Origin: Chloroflexota bacterium
GTDB taxonomy: Bacteria > Chloroflexota > UBA11872 > VXNJ01
Direction: 5' to 3'
Assembly (NCBI GenBank): GCA_026708165.1
Contig: JAPOVO010000035.1
Location: forward strand, 1-10,357
DNA length: 10,357 nucleotides
Shown here: positions 5,925 through 10,357 of the stretch, in pieces
Position numbering within the stretch: the stretch's first letter is position 1
Layout of the letters: every line of letters starts with the position of its first letter
Position numbers and translations under genes: made by a program
The notes under the pieces: generated by a model
What the model was told of the DNA's origin: nothing
The model's database searches: none
Seen by the model: only the letters and a program-made list of their open reading frames with translations

Positions 5925-6765
5925 AGGCACGGCGTCGTCCCGCGACGCCGCGGAGAAGGAATACCTGGCGACCAACAGGAGGAGCTGGGACGACTGGGTG
6001 GCGCTCCACTTCGACTCGGACTATTACGACGTGGCCGGATTCAAGGCCGGCAATTGTACGTTGAAGAGCGTCGAGGTCGAGGAGTTTGGCGACATTGCCG
6101 GAAAGTCGCTACTTCACCTCCAGTGCCACTTCGGACTTGACAGTCTCTCGCTGGCTAGAAGGGGCGCCCGAGTAACAGGCGTGGACTTTTCCGATCAGGC
6201 GATATCGACGGCGGGGCGGCTCAGTGAGGACGAAGATCTGGGTGCGAAGTTCGTCCGCTCGAACATCTACGAGCTGCCTCGACACCTGGACGACCGGTTC
6301 GACATCGTTTTCACGTCGTACGGAGTGCTCTGCTGGCTACCCGACCTGCACAGATGGGCGGCGGTGATAGCGCATTTCCTTAAGCCGGGCGGGTTCTTCT
6401 ACATGGTCGAACATCACATGCTTATGAACATCTTCGATGACGAGGACTCTCTTACCGATCTGCGAGTTACCGCACCCTATTTTCACGGCCGCGTACCGGC
6501 GAGATATTTCGATTCGGGGACCTACGCTTCCCAAGGCGATCAGACCAGCTATGAAACCTACGAGTGGAGTCATAGCATGGCTGACATAGTCAACTCGCTA
6601 GTGAGCGCAGGCCTGCGGATCGAGTTCCTGCACGAGTTTCCGTTCATTGCCTGGAAGGCGTTTCCGTTCCTGGTGCAGGACCGCGAGGGATGGTGGAGGA
6701 TGCCCCCGGGTAAACCCGATCTTCCGCTGATGTTCTCGATCAAGGCATCCTGCCCGGAGAGATGA
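5908..6765 (+). CDS. Class I SAM-dependent methyltransferase
   Basis: A 285-residue soluble methyltransferase. The SAM-binding motif I region is SLLHLQCHFGLDSLSLARRG (about 67-86), followed by the acidic loop ARVTGVDFSDQAI (87-99) whose D93 should bind the SAM ribose. FDIVFTSYGVLCWLPD (131-146) is the motif IV-like strand, and FLKPGGFFYMVEHH (157-170) the post-IV segment. The motif I form LHLQCHFG instead of D-x-G-x-G is typical of a bacterial subgroup of uncharacterised methyltransferases. The C-terminal part (FDSGTYASQGDQTSYETYEWSH) probably forms the substrate pocket. No ATG exists near the N-terminus; TTG 5908 or TTG 5914 follows GAGGAG, and the NRRSWDDWVALHFDSDYYD block must be included. 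It overlaps the MBL remnant by 17 bases. A broken paralog lies at 1601-1747. The methyl acceptor is unknown. Confidence 0.9.
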   Translation: MNLSSEGTASSRDAAEKEYLATNRRSWDDWVALHFDSDYYDVAGFKAGNCTLKSVEVEEFGDIAGKSLLHLQCHFGLDSLSLARRGARVTGVDFSDQAISTAGRLSEDEDLGAKFVRSNIYELPRHLDDRFDIVFTSYGVLCWLPDLHRWAAVIAHFLKPGGFFYMVEHHMLMNIFDDEDSLTDLRVTAPYFHGRVPARYFDSGTYASQGDQTSYETYEWSHSMADIVNSLVSAGLRIEFLHEFPFIAWKAFPFLVQDREGWWRMPPGKPDLPLMFSIKASCPER

Positions 6766-6826
6766 TCTTCCGCAACCGCTTGTTCAGATAAATGGGCAGA
6801 TTTCAGGGGGAGGGGATCCTGTCGGG

Positions 6827-7366
6827 TCAATCCTCGCGCTCAGGATCAATCACCCAAATGTCGGGCAGGTCACGATAACGCTCGTCGAAGTCGAGGCCGT
6901 ACCCGACCACAAAATGGTCGGGTATGGTCATGCCCACGTAGTCGACCGAAACGTCTACCTGCCTGCGGGACGGCTTGTCCAGCAGGGTACAAAGGCCAAG
7001 GGAAGCCGGACCGTGGCGGCGTAAGTAGCGCAGCACGGCGGCAGTGGTGGCGCCGGTGTCCACGATGTCTTCCACTATAAGCACATCCTGTCCGGCAATC
7101 GACTCCCTGGATATGCCTTGAACGATCTGCGGCCTGCCCGTGCTCACCATTTTCGCGCCGTAGCTCTCGACTCTCACGAAGTCCACGCGGCGCACTGGCG
7201 CTTGGAGTTGCCGGACCAGGTCGGCAAGGAACACGAAACCTCCCCGGAGAACGCCTATCAGGGTCAGAGACCGGTCACGGTAGTTTCCGCCGATCTCGCT
7301 GGCCAACCGCTCGACCAGCCCGGCGATGTCTTCTCGGGACAGGTAGATTCGTGAAGGCTCAGTCAT
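6827..7366 (-). CDS. hpt: Hypoxanthine phosphoribosyltransferase
   Basis: A cytosolic purine salvage enzyme that converts hypoxanthine (and usually guanine) plus PRPP to IMP (GMP) and pyrophosphate. From ATG 7366 it has 179 residues, the usual length. The pyrophosphate-binding loop is GVLRGGFVFLADLV (38-51). The flexible loop is ESYGAKMVSTG (67-77). The PRPP motif VLIVEDIVDTGATT (95-108) carries the expected adjacent acidic residues E99-D100. The purine-binding end reads DHFVVGYGLDFDERYRDLP. The frame is open upstream to 7468, but the added 34 residues resemble nothing in the family, so ATG 7366 is preferred although its ribosome binding site is weak. It is convergent with the methyltransferase and is not next to tilS or ftsH, where hpt often sits in other bacteria. 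Confidence 0.95.
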   Translation of the reverse strand: MTEPSRIYLSREDIAGLVERLASEIGGNYRDRSLTLIGVLRGGFVFLADLVRQLQAPVRRVDFVRVESYGAKMVSTGRPQIVQGISRESIAGQDVLIVEDIVDTGATTAAVLRYLRRHGPASLGLCTLLDKPSRRQVDVSVDYVGMTIPDHFVVGYGLDFDERYRDLPDIWVIDPERED

Positions 7367-7534
7367 CGGTTGCCGCTGACCACAACTCCGTTTCCATTGC
7401 GGGAGCTTAGCCGGAAGCGGCCATCGGACTGCGGATAACGTTTTGGATGAATTCCTGATCTCAGACACAAGCCGGTGGTCAGGCCGGCGTGTTTGGCCCC
7501 ATGCCTCCCGCGGAAACCCTGCCGATTTCGGACG

Positions 7535-7550
7535 ACCGAATCAATTCGGT
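7535..7550. repeat. Short palindrome upstream of hpt
   Basis: ACCGAATCAATTCGGT is a 7-bp inverted repeat around a 2-base centre. It lies in the 237-base gap between the CDP-alcohol phosphatidyltransferase stop and the hpt start, about 170 bases upstream of hpt. It could be an operator half-site pair, or a small 6-bp hairpin with a TCAA loop ending the upstream transcript. No other copy was noticed in the window. Confidence 0.3.
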
Positions 7551-7603
7551 GATTGTTCTTATGGGCAGACACTAGATGTTTGATAGCCGAGGCTCGCCTG
7601 GAG

Positions 7604-8194
7604 TCACATCCGGTTTCGCAGCGACCAGAGCAGCCAGAAGGAGACGATCACCATCGCGCCGACCGATATCCCAGCGGCGAGGTCGAGGTAGTTGATCTCA
7701 AACCAGAGGTACAGGAACAGAAACGGGTAGAAGCTCATCCACGTCTTGACGGCGAACGGAGCGCGGACGAGCTTTGCTGATCCCAGGTAAAGCATGAAAT
7801 TCGAGAGCGGGTGGCTGAACGCGTAGGCCGCAGCCAGACCGCCGTTGAGCGCTCCTGAAAACGCCAGCCCAGCGATCATCGCGATCTCGCGCGCGTGATC
7901 GCTCACCTGATCGACCAGCGCTCCGTGATTCGACTCCTTGCCGAGACGCCTAGCCAGCGCGCCGTCGATTCCGTCGAAAACCACGGCGAATACGAAGAGC
8001 AGGAAAGACACTCGCGGCGAGTATGCGACAAGAGCCGCCGCAACGATCCCGACCGGAATCTGGCTGAGCGAAACGGCATTGGGCGGGACTCTCAGCTTGA
8101 CGAGGAGCCAGACTATCGGAATGAGTATCCGCGCGAGCAATGCGCGGAGCGGTCTTAGCGCGCGTGTTTCGAGGGTCGAGTATGAGCCTCGCAA
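7604..8194 (-). CDS. CDP-alcohol phosphatidyltransferase family membrane protein
   Basis: A 196-residue inner-membrane enzyme that transfers a phosphoalcohol from a CDP-alcohol to a second alcohol in phospholipid or related lipid synthesis. The full family signature D-x2-DG-x2-AR-x8-G-x3-D-x3-D is present as D74, D77-G78, A81-R82, G91, D95 and D99. These residues bind CDP and divalent metal. Several hydrophobic segments follow, as expected for a six-helix protein: about 23-35, 45-75, 101-125 and the C-terminal 148-190. The start is TTG 8194 with AGGAAG about 7 bases upstream. It follows the adenosyltransferase gene after only 37 bases and is probably co-transcribed with it. The signature does not distinguish phosphatidylglycerophosphate, phosphatidylinositol-phosphate or other synthases, so no gene symbol is given. 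Confidence 0.88.
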   Translation of the reverse strand: MRGSYSTLETRALRPLRALLARILIPIVWLLVKLRVPPNAVSLSQIPVGIVAAALVAYSPRVSFLLFVFAVVFDGIDGALARRLGKESNHGALVDQVSDHAREIAMIAGLAFSGALNGGLAAAYAFSHPLSNFMLYLGSAKLVRAPFAVKTWMSFYPFLFLYLWFEINYLDLAAGISVGAMVIVSFWLLWSLRNRM

Positions 8195-8231
8195 GATCGG
8201 GTCTTCCTAGCGGCGATGGCCTTCAGGGGCA

Positions 8232-8810
8232 TTATGCACCGTTAGGGTCCAAGTCTTCGGCGGTCAGAGGCTCGGATTTGGACCAGACTACGTCTGTTTC
8301 GCCTGAACGCGCGGTCTGCCTCCGCGCCAGATGGAACAAGTAAGTGGACAGCCGGTTAAGGAAATCGAGAATTGGCTTCGGGACGCGTTCCATGGTACTC
8401 AGGGTGTGGGCCGACCTCTCCGCGCGGCGGCAAATGGACCGCGCCAGGTGAATGGCCGCCGCCCCCGCGTTTCCGCCCGGAAGAATGAAGTTGGTCAGTT
8501 TCGGCAGCGACCGGCTGAGCGCCTCGGTCGCTTGTCCGAGCGCGTCGGCGTCCTGCGCAGTCAATCCCACTCCGTGACGGGAATCCGGATCGGCGATAGC
8601 GGCTCCCGTCGCAAGTAATCTTGCCTGAATCAGGGCCAGAATGCGGTCCGTGCCCGGGTGGTCGAGGTTAGACCGGGCGACCCCCAACGCGGAGACCAGC
8701 TCGTCCACGTTTCCAAGCAGTTCGACGCGAGCGTCGGTCTTGCGGATGTCGCGCGATCCGAAAAGCTGGGTCGACCCTGGGTCGGATTCTCTCCGCCGAG
8801 CCGCACTCAA
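8232..8810 (-). CDS. pduO: PduO-type ATP:cob(I)alamin adenosyltransferase
   Basis: A 192-residue enzyme of the PduO family, which transfers the adenosyl group of ATP to cob(I)alamin to make coenzyme B12. Family blocks are GNVDELVSALGVAR (33-46), FILPGGNAGAAAIHLARSI (108-126), CRRAER (127-132) with the active-site arginines, and FLNRLSTYLFHLAR (150-163). The N-terminal ATP-binding segment is unusual: RESDPGSTQLF replaces the normal TxTGDxGxTxLF pattern, keeping D10, G12 and T14. The start is TTG 8810 directly after an in-frame TAA, so no longer N-terminus is possible in this frame; GGAGC lies about 11 bases upstream. It is the first gene of a minus-strand pair with the CDP-alcohol phosphatidyltransferase and is divergent from uvrA. 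Family assignment is firm; full activity is likely but the ATP loop is atypical. Confidence 0.9.
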   Translation of the reverse strand: MSAARRRESDPGSTQLFGSRDIRKTDARVELLGNVDELVSALGVARSNLDHPGTDRILALIQARLLATGAAIADPDSRHGVGLTAQDADALGQATEALSRSLPKLTNFILPGGNAGAAAIHLARSICRRAERSAHTLSTMERVPKPILDFLNRLSTYLFHLARRQTARSGETDVVWSKSEPLTAEDLDPNGA

Positions 8811-8883
8811 TTAGTCGAGCGCTCCATCGATCAGCGGTGTCCGAATGACGGCGCGTCCACTGCGAGCGCGGTGCGGTGCGGTT

Positions 8884-8913
8884 CCTATAATGAGGAGGTG
8901 CCGACTGCGCCAA
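8884..8913. promoter_or_regulatory. Possible overlapping divergent promoters for pduO and uvrA
   Basis: The plus strand has a perfect TATAAT at 8886-8891, about 140 bases before uvrA, but no convincing -35 element. On the minus strand, TTGGCG (8913-8908), an 18-base spacer and TATAGG (8889-8884) form a reasonable promoter about 75 bases before the pduO start. The two -10 hexamers overlap on opposite strands, which would make one site serve both divergent genes. This is inference from sequence only. Confidence 0.35.
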
Positions 8914-9032
8914 TCCGGAGACTTGTCCGTCCACATCGCTCCGGGACGATCACCAGTGATAATCAAGCCTCCTCGGGAAAGGGCCGTTTGCAAACCGCAG
9001 ACATCAGGGACAGCGACGGCGGCGTCGACCAC

Positions 9033-10357
9033 ATGAGGGTTCGGGGCGCTCGCGTACACAACCTCAAGAATCTAAACGTCGACATCCCACGAGGCAAGTT
9101 GGTGGTCATCACCGGCGTTTCCGGATCGGGCAAGTCGAGTCTCGCCTTTGACACCCTGTTCGCCGAAGGCCAGCGCCGCTACGTGGAGTCGCTGTCGGCG
9201 TATGCCCGGCAGTTTCTGGGACAGCTTGAAAAGCCTGACGTTGACCTCATTGAGGGACTGTCTCCCGCCATAGCGATCGATCAGCGCGGCGTTTCCAGCA
9301 ATCCTCGATCAACCGTGGGAACGATCACGGAAATCTACGACTACCTCCGGCTCTTGTTCGCGCGGGTGGGAGACCCGCACTGTCCAGAATGCGGACGTCC
9401 CGTTCGCAGCCAGTCTATTCAACAGATGGTCGATACGATCATGGCCCACCCGGAGGGAACGCGTCTTATCCTGCTCGCGCCGGTTGTAAGAGGACGGCGA
9501 GGGGAGCACAAGGGCGTCTTTGCCGACGCCTTGCGAGCCGGTTTCGTGCGCGCGCGAGTGGACGGCGAGATTATGGAGGTCTCGCCGGCTCCCAGGCTCG
9601 ACAAGAACCGCAAACACGACATCGATATAGTCGTCGATCGAATAATCGTGCGCGACGACCTCGGCAACCGCCTGGCCGACTCGCTGGAAACCGCGCTGAA
9701 ACTGGGAGGTGGATTCGCCTCCGTGCAGATTCTCGGCGGTGACGATCTGCTGCTTTCCGAATTGCTCACCTGCCCCTACGACGGGATCAGCTTCCCCGAA
9801 ATCGAGCCTCGTTCGTTTTCGTTCAACAGTCCCAAGGGGGCATGCCCGGAGTGCAATGGGCTGGGCGTCAAGATGGAGTTCGATCCTGACCTGGTTATAC
9901 CGGACCGGTCGCTTTCGATTCGCTCGGGCGCCATCGCCCCCTGGAGTCGAATCGGAGGCGGGCTCAGCACCACCTCTCGGGTGATACGGGCGCTGTCCCG
10001 GAAACATGGGTTTGGACTCGATGAGCCGGTGAGCGGGATCGATCCCGCGAAATTGGACCTCATTTTGTATGGCGTCGGCGACGACCGCGTATCGGTGAGA
10101 CTCGGTCCTGCCGATTCGGCGGGGCGCGTGATGGACTTCGAGTTCGAAGGCGTTATCCCTTACCTGCGGCGCCGGTACGAAGCTACGGAATCGGACTACG
10201 TCAGGCGGGAGGTCGAGCGCTACATGGCGCAGCGCGAGTGTCCGGTTTGCCGAGGTGGACGCATACGCCGTGACAGCGCCGCGGTGAAGTTTGCGGATCG
10301 GTCCATAGTTGGCGTATCCAGAATGTCCGTGCGCGACTGTCTGGAGTTCCTGGACGG
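9033..10357 (+). CDS. uvrA: UvrA, excinuclease ABC subunit A, 3' end outside window
   Basis: The first 441 codons of the DNA damage-recognition ATPase of nucleotide excision repair, which acts as a dimer with UvrB. The N-terminus [19 protein letters not shown] is typical. Walker A of the first ATPase is GVSGSGKSS (28-36), followed by [11 protein letters not shown] and [23 protein letters not shown]. The first zinc module reads CPYDG...[21 protein letters not shown], with Asp in place of the second Cys of the first pair. A second Cys pair, CPVC, lies near the window end. ATG 9033 is chosen; TTG 8988 is an in-frame alternative adding 15 residues, preceded by GGGAAAGGG. It is divergent from pduO, with 222 bases between them. 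About half of the usual length of about 950 residues is present. Confidence 0.96.
   Translation, partial: MRVRGARVHNLKNLNVDIPRGKLVVITGVSGSGKSSLAFDTLFAEGQRRYVESLSAYARQFLGQLEKPDVDLIEGLSPAIAIDQRGVSSNPRSTVGTITEIYDYLRLLFARVGDPHCPECGRPVRSQSIQQMVDTIMAHPEGTRLILLAPVVRGRRGEHKGVFADALRAGFVRARVDGEIMEVSPAPRLDKNRKHDIDIVVDRIIVRDDLGNRLADSLETALKLGGGFASVQILGGDDLLLSELLTCPYDGISFPEIEPRSFSFNSPKGACPECNGLGVKMEFDPDLVIPDRSLSIRSGAIAPWSRIGGGLSTTSRVIRALSRKHGFGLDEPVSGIDPAKLDLILYGVGDDRVSVRLGPADSAGRVMDFEFEGVIPYLRRRYEATESDYVRREVERYMAQRECPVCRGGRIRRDSAAVKFADRSIVGVSRMSVRDCLEFLD

Noticed and set aside
7368..7468. 34-residue N-terminal extension of the hypoxanthine phosphoribosyltransferase
   Set aside because: The extension is unlike family members, and ATG 7366 already gives the standard length.
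7363..7572. 69-codon minus-strand GTG ORF whose stop overlaps the hpt ATG as ATGA
   Set aside because: The coupling-like overlap is attractive, but the start has no ribosome binding site, the peptide matches nothing recognised, and it spans the putative regulatory gap.
8845..9036. Short plus-strand ORF ending in an ATGA overlap with uvrA
   Set aside because: It starts before the likely promoter, has arginine-rich nonsense-like composition and no recognisable family, so the overlap is probably chance.
8811..9059. 82-codon minus-strand ORF just before pduO
   Set aside because: It is antisense to the uvrA start, has no motif and appears to be a shadow; its TAA merely abuts the pduO TTG.

Overview
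The window looks like a piece of a GC-rich bacterial chromosome, probably Chloroflexota of the Dehalococcoidia/SAR202 type. This assignment is inference. It rests on the RNase Z-like metallo-hydrolase next to a small SAM methyltransferase, a secreted protein carrying an 'FVLGF...GGVLLW...TDGYQTWVNGP' module in front of Cache domains, the GC-rich codon use and many TTG/GTG starts. No rRNA, tRNA, CRISPR array, insertion sequence or phage gene was seen, and no gene-free stretch exceeds 300 bases.

Layout: the 5' two hundred codons of a major facilitator transporter (minus strand, running off the left edge) diverge from an intact MBL-fold hydrolase (740-1600). Directly behind that hydrolase lies a decayed fragment of a methyltransferase gene (about 1601-1747). 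Next come an NCS2-like membrane protein with a C-terminal RsbW-like ATPase domain (1828-3570), two strong hairpins between convergent genes (3635-3701), and a secreted protein with four tandem Cache domains (5665-3713, minus). A decayed 3' fragment of a second MBL hydrolase (5761-5924) then runs straight into an intact methyltransferase (5908-6765). The right part is mostly housekeeping: hypoxanthine phosphoribosyltransferase (minus), a CDP-alcohol phosphatidyltransferase and a PduO-type cobalamin adenosyltransferase (a minus-strand pair), and the divergent start of uvrA, which runs off the right edge.

The most striking signal is that the MBL hydrolase-methyltransferase pair is present twice in the same orientation and order, with opposite halves decayed: copy A keeps the hydrolase and has a broken methyltransferase, while copy B keeps the methyltransferase and has only a hydrolase tail. 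The spacing across the gene junction is conserved to within one base. This suggests an ancestral two-gene unit that was duplicated and then reciprocally degraded around the transporter and Cache genes. The second notable object is the transporter-ATPase fusion, whose transporter half lacks the acidic residues that NCS2 carriers use for substrate and proton coupling.

Intergenic regions 594-739, 1748-1827, 5666-5760, 6766-6826, 7367-7603 and 8195-8231 hold nothing I can support beyond the entries listed. The 6766-6826 convergent gap has no clear terminator hairpin.
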